Origin: Hydrogenophilales bacterium
GTDB taxonomy: Bacteria; Pseudomonadota; Gammaproteobacteria; Burkholderiales; Thiobacteraceae
Direction: 5' to 3'
NCBI GenBank assembly: GCA_016235775.1
Contig: JACRIU010000026.1
Location: forward strand, 1-37,301
DNA length: 37,301 nucleotides
The notes below the pieces were generated by a model, which was not told where the DNA came from, ran no database searches, and saw nothing but the letters and a program-made list of their open reading frames with translations. Below, in pieces: positions 26,785 through 33,539 of this stretch. The translations under genes were made by a program, and so were the position numbers. Positions within the stretch are counted from its first letter, which is position 1. Each line of letters begins with the position of its first letter.

Positions 26785-28158
26785 CTAAATCGTCTTGGAA
26801 TAGCGCGGCTTAGCCGTCTCCGCCGCTTCCAGATACACATCGAAACACATCGCGATATTGCGCAGAAAGAAGCGGCCCAGCTCGGTGACTTCGATGCGCG
26901 CCGGGGACAAGCGCACCAAGCCATCCCGTTCAAGTTCGCCGAGAGGAACGATTGCCGCGCTGAAGAAGGCGTCGAAGTCGATGTCCCACTGTTGCGCGAA
27001 GGTTTTTCGCTCCAAAGCCAAATCGCACATGATGCGGGTAATGGCGTCGCGCCGGATTTTATCCTCGCGCGAGATGCGCAAGCCTCGATCGATCGGCAGG
27101 TGTCCCGCATCGACGCGGTCCTGATAGTCCGTCAGCCGTTTCGAATTCTGGGCGTACACATTATCGGTTTGGCTGATGGCGGAAGCGCCGAAAGCATAGA
27201 TGTCGCAATGCTTATGCGTGGTGTAGCCTTGAAAGTTGCGGTAGAGCGTTTTATCGCGTTGCGCGCGCACCAATTCGTCTTCCGGTTTGGCGAAATGATC
27301 CATCCCAATATAGACATAGCCGGCCTCGGCCAGTTTGTCGTGTATCAGCATTTGCAAGCCCAGCCGCACGGGAAAGCCGGGCAAGTCCTGCTCATTGATG
27401 AGCTTTTGGTGTTTCTTCATCCAAGGCACGTGCGCGTAGCCGAATACCGCCAGCCGGTCGGGCGCCATCTCGATCACGCGTTCGAGCGTGTGCGTAAAAC
27501 TCTCCAGGGTCTGGTTCGGCAGCCCCACCATGAGATCGACATTGATGCTGGTAAAACCCGCTTCCCGCATCCAGCCGATGGCATCCCGGATCATGGCCTC
27601 GGGCTGAATCCGGTTTACCGCGCGCTGCACGCGCTCATCCAAATCCTGCACGCCGAGACTGAGCCGGTTGAATCCGGCGGCGCGCAACGCCGCCACATGC
27701 TCGCGCGTCAATTCGCGCGGATCGACTTCACACCCCGCTTCCACTTCCGGCGCAAAGTTGAAGCGTGCGCGCAGATGCGCCGCCAAACGTGCGATGTCCG
27801 CCGGTTTCAGATAAGTGGGGGTGCCGCCGCCCCAATGCAATTGCCGCACCACGCGATCCTTCGCGGTCAATTCGGCGATCAGATCGATTTCGCGCAGCAG
27901 GCAATCCAGATAGCTGGACGCTTTGGAATAGTCGCGCGTGGCGACCATATTGCAGCCGCAGTAGTAGCACAGGGTGTCGCAGAAAGGGATGTGGACATAC
28001 AGCGACAGATCACGGCCGCAGGCTTGGCTTTGCGCCAACTCCTCGCGCCATTCCTTTTCCCCGAAACCCTCCGTAAAATAGGGCGCGGTCGGATACGAGG
28101 TATAGCGCGGGCCGGGCTTGCTGTATTTTTCCAGCAACGCGATAGGAAGAGTCTTCAT
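26785..28158 (-). CDS. hemN: Oxygen-independent coproporphyrinogen III oxidase
   Basis: Radical-SAM enzyme converting coproporphyrinogen III to protoporphyrinogen IX without oxygen, for haem synthesis under low oxygen. Start chosen at 28158 (MKTLPIALLEKYSKPGPRYT); longer frames run into the divergent mutase gene. The 457 residues carry CDTLCYYCGC (C60, C64, C67 bind the 4Fe-4S; C69 also conserved), the SAM-binding WGGGTPTYL and a C-terminal HemN domain. YTSYPTAPYF and GCNMVATRD are typical of true HemN and unlike HemW. A 12-bp palindrome covers its ribosome site. Confidence 0.96.
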   Translation of the reverse strand: MKTLPIALLEKYSKPGPRYTSYPTAPYFTEGFGEKEWREELAQSQACGRDLSLYVHIPFCDTLCYYCGCNMVATRDYSKASSYLDCLLREIDLIAELTAKDRVVRQLHWGGGTPTYLKPADIARLAAHLRARFNFAPEVEAGCEVDPRELTREHVAALRAAGFNRLSLGVQDLDERVQRAVNRIQPEAMIRDAIGWMREAGFTSINVDLMVGLPNQTLESFTHTLERVIEMAPDRLAVFGYAHVPWMKKHQKLINEQDLPGFPVRLGLQMLIHDKLAEAGYVYIGMDHFAKPEDELVRAQRDKTLYRNFQGYTTHKHCDIYAFGASAISQTDNVYAQNSKRLTDYQDRVDAGHLPIDRGLRISREDKIRRDAITRIMCDLALERKTFAQQWDIDFDAFFSAAIVPLGELERDGLVRLSPARIEVTELGRFFLRNIAMCFDVYLEAAETAKPRYSKTI

Positions 28159-28164
28159 GAAACG

Positions 28165-28176
28165 ATATCCGGATAT
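28165..28176. promoter_or_regulatory. Palindrome ATATCCGGATAT at the hemN ribosome site
   Basis: Perfect 12-bp dyad starting 7 bp upstream of the hemN ATG, overlapping its GGATATCG Shine-Dalgarno region. Could be an operator or a small RNA hairpin. It does not match the FNR box TTGAT-N4-ATCAA. The rest of the 150-bp divergent region holds a possible -10 (CATAAT, 28275-28280) for the mutase gene and little else. Confidence 0.35.
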
Positions 28177-28308
28177 GATTTTCCATTGTATCGCATCCGT
28201 GCCAACGACCTCGCCCGAATTTTCCACTAGGCGATGCGCGCCACGGCAAGGTGGTTTAGTCCCGCTATTCGCGGCATAATCCCAGCATAAATTCACCGAG
28301 GAACCCGC

Positions 28309-29685
28309 ATGACGACCTATCCCAAAGAAATCTTCAAGGCCTATGACATTCGCGGCATCGTCGGCAAAACCCTCACCCCGGAAATCACCGAAGCCATTGG
28401 CCACGCCATCGGCTCCGAAGCGGTGGCGCGCCAGCAACAAGCCATCGTCATCGGCCGCGATGGCCGCTTATCCGGCCCGGCGCTGTCACAAGCGCTGGCG
28501 CGCGGCATCCAGAAGGCCGGCATCCATGTGATCGATGTCGGCATGGTCGCCACCCCCATGACCTACTTCGCCGCATATGAACTGAAAACCAACTCGGCGG
28601 TGATGGTCACCGGCAGCCACAACCCACCCGATTACAACGGCCTGAAAATGGTGCTGGGCGGCGAGACCTTGGCGGGGGAAACGATTCAGAAACTGCGTGA
28701 ACGGCTGGAGAAAAACGATCTCGCCCACGGCAGCGGCAGCTACACGCAACAAGCTATCGCGCAGCAATACATCCAGCGCATTTTGTCCGACATCAAACTC
28801 GCGCGGCCGATGAAAATCATCATCGACTGCGGCAACGGCGTGCCCGGCGCCTATGCCCCCGCGCTATTCCGCGGGCTCGGCTGCGAAGTCACCGAGTTAT
28901 TCTGCGAAGTGGACGGCAATTTCCCCAACCATCACCCCGACCCCTCGCAACCGAAAAACCTGCAAGACCTGATCAAAGCGCTCGCGGAGAGTGATGCCGA
29001 AATCGGCCTTGCCTTCGACGGCGATGGCGACCGCCTCGGCATCGTCACCAAAGACGGCCAAATCATTTTCCCGGACCGGCAATTGATGTTGTTCGCCGCC
29101 GACGTGCTCTCGCGCAACCCCGGCGCGGAAATCATTTTCGACGTGAAATCCACGCGCAAACTTTTTGGCTGGATCAAAGCGCGCGGCGGCAGGCCCCTGC
29201 TGTGGAAAACCGGCCACTCCTTCATCAAAGCCAAAATGAAAGAAACCGGCGCCCTGCTCGCCGGTGAGATGAGCGGCCACATTTTCTTCAAGGAACGCTG
29301 GTACGGCTTCGACGATGGCCTCTACGCCGGCTGCCGCATGCTCGAATACCTCTCCAAGCAAGCCGACATCAACGCCACCCTGCACGGCCTGCCCAATACC
29401 GTAAACACCCCGGAACTCAACATCACCATGGCCGAGGGCGAGCACTACGCGCTGATGAACACGCTCCAGCAAACCGCCCAATTCACCGGCGCGGACGAAG
29501 TCATCAAACTCGACGGCCTGCGCGTGGAATATCCGGATGGCTTTGGTTTGGCGCGGCCTTCCAACACCACGCCGGTGATCGTGCTGCGCTTCGAGGCCGA
29601 TACCGAGACTGCGTTAAAACGGATTCAAGACGATTTTCGGCGCGTGATCTTGGAAGCCGCGCCAGACTTGGTGTTGCCGTTCTAA
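28309..29685 (+). CDS. Phosphomannomutase/phosphoglucomutase
   Basis: Alpha-D-phosphohexomutase family (AlgC/ManB-like), interconverting hexose 6- and 1-phosphates of mannose or glucose to feed GDP-mannose and UDP-glucose for surface polysaccharide. The 458 residues show four domains: KAYDIRGIVG at the start, the phosphoserine loop TGSHNPPDYNG (S103), metal loop DGDGDR (D237, D239, D241), sugar-binding GEMSGHIFF and phosphate-binding RPSNTTP. GAGGA precedes the ATG. Divergent from hemN. Single-substrate specificity cannot be told from sequence. Confidence 0.95.
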   Translation: MTTYPKEIFKAYDIRGIVGKTLTPEITEAIGHAIGSEAVARQQQAIVIGRDGRLSGPALSQALARGIQKAGIHVIDVGMVATPMTYFAAYELKTNSAVMVTGSHNPPDYNGLKMVLGGETLAGETIQKLRERLEKNDLAHGSGSYTQQAIAQQYIQRILSDIKLARPMKIIIDCGNGVPGAYAPALFRGLGCEVTELFCEVDGNFPNHHPDPSQPKNLQDLIKALAESDAEIGLAFDGDGDRLGIVTKDGQIIFPDRQLMLFAADVLSRNPGAEIIFDVKSTRKLFGWIKARGGRPLLWKTGHSFIKAKMKETGALLAGEMSGHIFFKERWYGFDDGLYAGCRMLEYLSKQADINATLHGLPNTVNTPELNITMAEGEHYALMNTLQQTAQFTGADEVIKLDGLRVEYPDGFGLARPSNTTPVIVLRFEADTETALKRIQDDFRRVILEAAPDLVLPF

Positions 29686-29826
29686 TTAAGCACGGGGCTT
29701 TACTTGCCGGCAATTTGCCCTGCCAAAGGGATGCGCGTAAGCTTTCTACGTTAAGCGTGCGTTCACGCGGAACGCTCAGCCGGAAGACGACGCGCCCCTT
29801 ACTTAAACCTTAAACGATGTGGATAT

Positions 29827-30063
29827 ATGCCCACCGTACTGCGCAGCGGCCCCTATCGTTTCTACTTTTACGCGGGTGATCGCGGCGAGCCGCCTCATAT
29901 CCACGTAGAGCGTGACGACGATACGGCTAAATTTTGGTTATCGCCCGTAAGATTGCAAACAAGCGGCGGTTTTTCCCGTTCGGAAATTGCCCGGCTTTTG
30001 GACATGGTAGCTGAATATCAGACCCAACTTTTGGAGGCATGGAATGCTTACTTCAATGATTGA
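29827..30063 (+). CDS. DUF4160 protein
   Basis: 78 residues, start MPTVLRSGPYRFYFYAGDRG and the PPHIHV motif, which identify the DUF4160 family. No membrane segment. The next gene overlaps it by 20 bp and encodes DUF2442, the usual partner; such pairs are often listed as possible toxin-antitoxin modules, without a proven activity that I know of. Codon use and base composition look more AT-rich than the neighbours, suggesting acquisition by transfer. The 141 bp upstream (29686-29826) hold only short hairpins (GCGTG-CGTT-CACGC). Confidence 0.85.
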   Translation: MPTVLRSGPYRFYFYAGDRGEPPHIHVERDDDTAKFWLSPVRLQTSGGFSRSEIARLLDMVAEYQTQLLEAWNAYFND

Positions 30064-30340
30064 GCTTGAGGTCCCGGCAGTGCAGGGGGTCGTCATGACC
30101 GACGACACGATGACGGTGGATTTAGTGGATGGACGCAGCATTTCCGTCCCGTTGGCCTGGTACCCAAGATTAGTTAATGCAACGCCTCAAGAACGTAACG
30201 CTTGGCGAATTATCGGTCAAGGTCATGGCCTGCATTGGGAAGCGTTGGATGAAGATATTAGCGTAGAGAATTTACTCATGGGGAACGGGTCTGGAGAGAG
30301 CCAGAAATCGTTTCAACAATGGCTTTCTAAGCGTGGGTAA
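30044..30340 (+). CDS. DUF2442 protein
   Basis: 98 residues. VDLVDGRSISVPLAWYPRL and GLHWEALDEDISVENLL are the DUF2442 signature (small beta-rich domain). The start at 30044 has GGAGG seven bases upstream, inside the DUF4160 gene. A second ATG at 30056 is possible. Paired with DUF4160 as a two-gene unit. Function unknown; an antitoxin or DNA-binding role is only a hypothesis. Confidence 0.87.
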   Translation: MLTSMIELEVPAVQGVVMTDDTMTVDLVDGRSISVPLAWYPRLVNATPQERNAWRIIGQGHGLHWEALDEDISVENLLMGNGSGESQKSFQQWLSKRG

Positions 30341-30383
30341 GCTTAAGTTTCTGTAAACATTCAAAGCAAGGGCCGCAAAAATC

Positions 30384-30432
30384 TAGCGCAAGCATCCTTG
30401 CTTGCTTGCATGCCGGCAGGATGCCGGCGCTA
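30384..30432. repeat. Compound palindrome downstream of DUF2442
   Basis: Nested arms: TAGCGC (30384-30389) with GCGCTA (30427-30432), and GCATCCT (30392-30398) with AGGATGC (30418-30424), around TGCTTGCTTGCATGCCGGC. The GGCGCTACAA end is of a kind seen scattered between genes in many proteobacteria. Short open frames across it (MLACMPAGCRRY type) are artefacts of the repeat. Confidence 0.65.
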
Positions 30433-30478
30433 CAACCCCCATTCTCTGCCTGCGGCTTGGGTTAACCTTTTCTTACGT

Positions 30479-30493
30479 CACCCATGCAGGGTG
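30479..30493. other. Small hairpin after peroxiredoxin gene
   Basis: CACCC (30479-30483) and GGGTG (30489-30493) around ATGCA, followed by GCTACAAA, which echoes the end of the 30384-30432 repeat. It sits 8 bp past the peroxiredoxin stop but lacks a T run on the minus strand, so I do not call it a terminator. Confidence 0.4.
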
Positions 30494-30500
30494 CTACAAA

Positions 30501-31040
30501 TCAGCGCCCTGCCAGCAACGCTTTCAAATCAGCAATCACCTGCTCCGAATTGCGCCCCGCCTCGGCGGAGAGATATACCTTGGCGACCAGGCCTTGGGGA
30601 TCGATGAGGAAGGTGTTGCGCTTGGCAAACTTCATGACGACGAGCTTGGCGAGGGAACCGTAACGCTCCGCCGTCGCACCTTGCTGGTCGGCCAGCAGCG
30701 GGAACGGCAAGCTGTATTTTTTGGCGAATTCTGCGTGCGAAGCCGTGTCGTCCACGCTCACGCCCACCACCTCCGCCCCCAACTTACGCAGGGTAAAAAT
30801 ATCATCGCGGAAAGCACACGCCTGCTTGGTGCAGCCGGGTGTGTCGTCTTTGGGGTAGAAATACAGCACCAGCCATTTACCGCGATAATCCGCCGGCCGG
30901 TGCAGTTTTCCGCGCTGGTCGGGCAGATTGAAATCCGGCGCTGCTTGCCCCGGCTGGGGGGCATCCCCGGCGTGGCTGGCGCGCACCAGGATGAAGGTCA
31001 GCACGGCGGCGGCTGCGATAAACAGCACCCAGTATTTCAT
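30501..31040 (-). CDS. Peroxiredoxin, BCP/PrxQ type, exported or membrane-anchored
   Basis: Thiol peroxidase reducing peroxides. The 179 residues comprise an N-terminal hydrophobic segment (about 4-19, then RASHA), either a signal peptide cleaved near residue 24 or an anchor, then a PrxQ domain. Peroxidatic C70 and resolving C75 lie in DTPGCTKQACAFRD, the C-x4-C pattern of BCP. Classical BCP is cytosolic, so this copy probably acts in the periplasm. The start at 31040 has AAGGAG. The small ribbon-helix-helix-like gene is 21 bp upstream in the same operon. Confidence 0.92.
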   Translation of the reverse strand: MKYWVLFIAAAAVLTFILVRASHAGDAPQPGQAAPDFNLPDQRGKLHRPADYRGKWLVLYFYPKDDTPGCTKQACAFRDDIFTLRKLGAEVVGVSVDDTASHAEFAKKYSLPFPLLADQQGATAERYGSLAKLVVMKFAKRNTFLIDPQGLVAKVYLSAEAGRNSEQVIADLKALLAGR

Positions 31041-31061
31041 TTCTAAACTCCTTGCCTGCTA

Positions 31062-31331
31062 TTAGCCCTCAAGCCCTTTTTTCAGCAATTCGGCCACCAC
31101 TTCGTTCAGCCCCATCTGGCGTTCTTGCGCCAATGCCTGAATCTGTTGCACCAAATCGCCATTCAGCTTGACCGCGAACGGCACCAAACCCCGCGCCTGA
31201 TCGAGCTTGCGCTGCTCGCGCCGGTCGGGAACCGCGCCCGCTTCTTTACCGAAGCGCGCGGGCGTGCCGGCATGACTCATGCGGGCGCTGATTTTGAGTC
31301 CTTTGTTTTTTTCCAAATCGGTCTTTTTCAT
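31062..31331 (-). CDS. Small ribbon-helix-helix-like protein
   Basis: 89 residues. Residues about 50-89 (PFAVKLNGDLVQQIQALAQE, then RQMGLNEVVAELLKKGL) have the strand-helix-helix pattern of ribbon-helix-helix DNA-binding proteins. The N-terminal half is basic and probably disordered. Located first in a two-gene unit with the peroxiredoxin. A 15-bp palindrome lies 53 bp upstream between it and the divergent permease gene, a plausible autoregulatory operator. The fold call is from pattern only. Confidence 0.6.
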   Translation of the reverse strand: MKKTDLEKNKGLKISARMSHAGTPARFGKEAGAVPDRREQRKLDQARGLVPFAVKLNGDLVQQIQALAQERQMGLNEVVAELLKKGLEG

Positions 31332-31383
31332 GCGGGCAATTCCTAGTTGATGCGAGACAGCATTCTACGCGGGTTTGCCAAGG

Positions 31384-31398
31384 GTGTTTTTAAAACAC
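31384..31398. promoter_or_regulatory. Palindrome in divergent region, possible operator
   Basis: Perfect dyad GTGTTTT-T-AAAACAC between the ribbon-helix-helix-like gene (minus) and the permease gene (plus, 10 bp downstream). Its position would let one protein control both directions. No binding evidence. Confidence 0.4.
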
Positions 31399-31407
31399 AC
31401 CACTGAT

Positions 31408-32169
31408 ATGATTCGCATCATCTTGGAAAACTTCGACTCACCTCAAGCGCTCGGTCTATTCGCGCTGATCTTTATCGCGGCGGTGCTGTATTCTTCTGTC
31501 GGCCACGGCGGTGCATCGGGTTATCTCGCGGCGATGGCCTTGTTCGGCGTCGCGCCCGCCGCGATGAAGCCGCTCGCGCTTAGCATGAATATCATGGTGG
31601 CGGGTTTGGGCTTTGTGCGGCTTGCGCGCGCGGGCTATTTTAAATTCAACTTGTTCTGGCCCTTCGCCTTGGGCTCGATTCCCGCAGCTTATTTCGGCGG
31701 CGCATGGCAACTCACCGATGCCTCTTACCGCGCTATCGTCGGCATAGCGCTCTTGCTTGCGGCTTGGCGCATGTTCGCCGAGCATAATGACGATATGGCG
31801 CGCCGGCACCCGCCCTTCGCCGCCGCCTTGCTTTTGGGTGCGGGCATCGGCTTGCTGTCCGGTTTGACCGGGATTGGCGGCGGAATTTTTTTGAGCCCGA
31901 TTTTGCTGATGTTGCATTGGACCACCATGCGTGAAAGCGCTACGCTCGCGGCGGCCTTTATTCTGGTGAATTCGGTCGCGGGCTTGGCGGGCTATGCCGG
32001 TAGCCCCCACGCAGCGTGGCCGGAGTCGTTATGGCTTTTCTTGCTGGTGGCCTTAGCCGGCGGATTGCTCGGCTCGGAACTCGCCGTGCGGCGGCTCGCA
32101 CCCGCGATATTGAAGCGCCTGTTGGGCGTAGTGCTCATCGTTGCCGCAGGGAAAATGCTCTGGACTTGA
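31408..32169 (+). CDS. TauE/SafE (TSUP) family membrane permease
   Basis: Inner-membrane protein of the sulfite/sulfonate exporter-type family. About eight helices in 253 residues. SSVGHGGASGYLAAMALFG near the N-terminus and LSGLTGIGGGIFLSPILL in the second half form the two-fold repeat typical of TSUP. Start chosen at the ATG 31408 (MIRIILENFD); in-frame codons further upstream lie in the palindrome and have no ribosome site. Substrate (sulfur oxyanion or organosulfonate) cannot be told from sequence, and no sulfur genes are nearby. Confidence 0.9.
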   Translation: MIRIILENFDSPQALGLFALIFIAAVLYSSVGHGGASGYLAAMALFGVAPAAMKPLALSMNIMVAGLGFVRLARAGYFKFNLFWPFALGSIPAAYFGGAWQLTDASYRAIVGIALLLAAWRMFAEHNDDMARRHPPFAAALLLGAGIGLLSGLTGIGGGIFLSPILLMLHWTTMRESATLAAAFILVNSVAGLAGYAGSPHAAWPESLWLFLLVALAGGLLGSELAVRRLAPAILKRLLGVVLIVAAGKMLWT

Positions 32170-32176
32170 ACCTCTC

Positions 32177-32410
32177 CTACTTCCGCCCGCCCTGCGGCTG
32201 CGAACGGCGGCTGGCATAGGCCATGTCGCGTTCGATGGACTGAGTTTCAACCCCTTCGATTAGCGCACCCGCATCGCGCCGGGCCGGTTCCGGCTGCCAC
32301 CAGTGTTGCCAATTGCGCTGGCGTTCGGCTTCGATCTTGGGGTCTTGACGCATTTTGCGCATCAGGGCGTCGATTTCCGACTCGTAGGCGTAGCCTGCTT
32401 CGTTTTTCAT
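32177..32410 (-). CDS. Small conserved protein, DUF3460-like
   Basis: 77 residues from the ATG at 32410 (MKNEAGYAYESEIDALMRKM), chosen for its GAGGAGGAG ribosome site; a longer frame to 32437 crosses that site. YESE...DPKIEAERQRNWQHWW resembles the betaproteobacterial DUF3460 pattern of Y-E-S-E followed by a Q-R-x-x-x-x-x-W tail. Soluble, charged, function unknown. Convergent with the permease gene (7 bp apart) and divergent from pyrD. Confidence 0.65.
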   Translation of the reverse strand: MKNEAGYAYESEIDALMRKMRQDPKIEAERQRNWQHWWQPEPARRDAGALIEGVETQSIERDMAYASRRSQPQGGRK

Positions 32411-32482
32411 GGTGTTCTCCTCCTCTGGAAGGGGCATAACATAGCGAAAGCCGAACGCCAGCGCAAATGCTAAAATGCGCCG

Positions 32483-33511
32483 ATGTTTTATTGCCTGGCA
32501 CGTCAGCTTCTATTCTCGCTCGATCCCGAGACCGCGCACGATCTCACGATTCATGGCCTTGCCGGGGCCGCCCGCACCGGGCTGCTCGGACTCGCCCTCC
32601 CCGCTCTGCCTGAATGCGCCCCGCGCACGGTGATGGGAATCAGCTTCCCCAACCCGCTTGGTTTGGCCGCCGGCCTCGACAAAAACGGCGAGTGCATCGA
32701 GGGCATGGCGGCGCTGGGTTTTGGTTTTATCGAAATCGGCACGGTGACGCCGCGCCCGCAACCGGGCAACCCCAAGCCGCGCCTGTTCCGTCTGCCCGAA
32801 GCCAACGCCATCATCAACCGCATGGGCTTCAACAACCACGGCGTCGATCATTTGATCGAGAACGTGAAGCGCTCGAATTATCGCGGCGTGCTCGGCATCA
32901 ATATCGGCAAGAACTTCGATACGCCGATCGAAAATGCGGCCGACGATTACGTGACCTGTCTGCGCAAGGTCTATCCCCATGCCGGCTATGTCACCGTGAA
33001 CATTTCCTCGCCCAACACGCAGAATTTGCGCGCCCTGCAAGGGGCAGACGAACTCGATGCGCTGCTCGCGCGCTTGAAGCAGGAACAAACCCAGCTCGCC
33101 GACCGCCATGGTAAATACGTGCCGTTCGCGCTCAAGATCGCACCCGATCTGGATGACGCGCAAATCCAAACCATTGCCGAGCGTTTGATCCAGCACAAAA
33201 TCGACGCCGTGATCGCGACCAACACCACGATCGGGCGCGAGGGCGTGGCGGGGCTGGCGCATGCCGAGGAGACCGGCGGCCTAAGCGGCGCGCCGGTAAA
33301 AGCCAAATCCACCGCCGTGATCCGCGCCTTGCACCAGAAGCTGGATGGCGCGTTGCCGATCATCGGCGTCGGCGGGATCATGAACGGCGCGGATGCGCGC
33401 GAAAAAATCGACGCCGGCGCATCCCTGGTGCAGATATATACTGGCTTGATCTATCGCGGCCCGGACTTGGTGGCGGAAGCCGTACAAGCCCTCTGCGCGA
33501 CGAATCACTAA
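32483..33511 (+). CDS. pyrD: Dihydroorotate dehydrogenase (quinone), class 2
   Basis: Membrane-associated FMN enzyme oxidising dihydroorotate to orotate with quinone in pyrimidine synthesis. The 342 residues include the N-terminal amphipathic helices ([20 protein letters not shown]) of class 2 enzymes, [11 protein letters not shown], the substrate loop NRMGFNNHG, catalytic serine in [11 protein letters not shown] and the FMN-phosphate loop [17 protein letters not shown] at 32471-32476, just 7 bp before the ATG, could be a -10 of the gene's own promoter only if the transcript is nearly leaderless. The stop codon lies within a tandem 8-bp repeat. Confidence 0.97.
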   Translation: MFYCLARQLLFSLDPETAHDLTIHGLAGAARTGLLGLALPALPECAPRTVMGISFPNPLGLAAGLDKNGECIEGMAALGFGFIEIGTVTPRPQPGNPKPRLFRLPEANAIINRMGFNNHGVDHLIENVKRSNYRGVLGINIGKNFDTPIENAADDYVTCLRKVYPHAGYVTVNISSPNTQNLRALQGADELDALLARLKQEQTQLADRHGKYVPFALKIAPDLDDAQIQTIAERLIQHKIDAVIATNTTIGREGVAGLAHAEETGGLSGAPVKAKSTAVIRALHQKLDGALPIIGVGGIMNGADAREKIDAGASLVQIYTGLIYRGPDLVAEAVQALCATNH

Positions 33512-33534
33512 ATCACCTAATCACCCAATCACAA
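33503..33534 (+). repeat. Tandem 8-bp repeat spanning the pyrD stop and kup leader
   Basis: Four exact-period units: AATCACTA, AATCACCT, AATCACCC, AATCACAA. The first supplies the last pyrD codons and stop; the last ends 5 bp before the kup ATG. Unit-number change would alter the spacing in front of kup, which lacks a usual ribosome site. Confidence 0.75.
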
Positions 33535-33539
33535 TAACC

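Noticed and set aside
30398..30607. Short plus-strand open frames such as MLACMPAGCRRY
   Set aside because: They translate the intergenic palindrome and run antisense into the peroxiredoxin gene.
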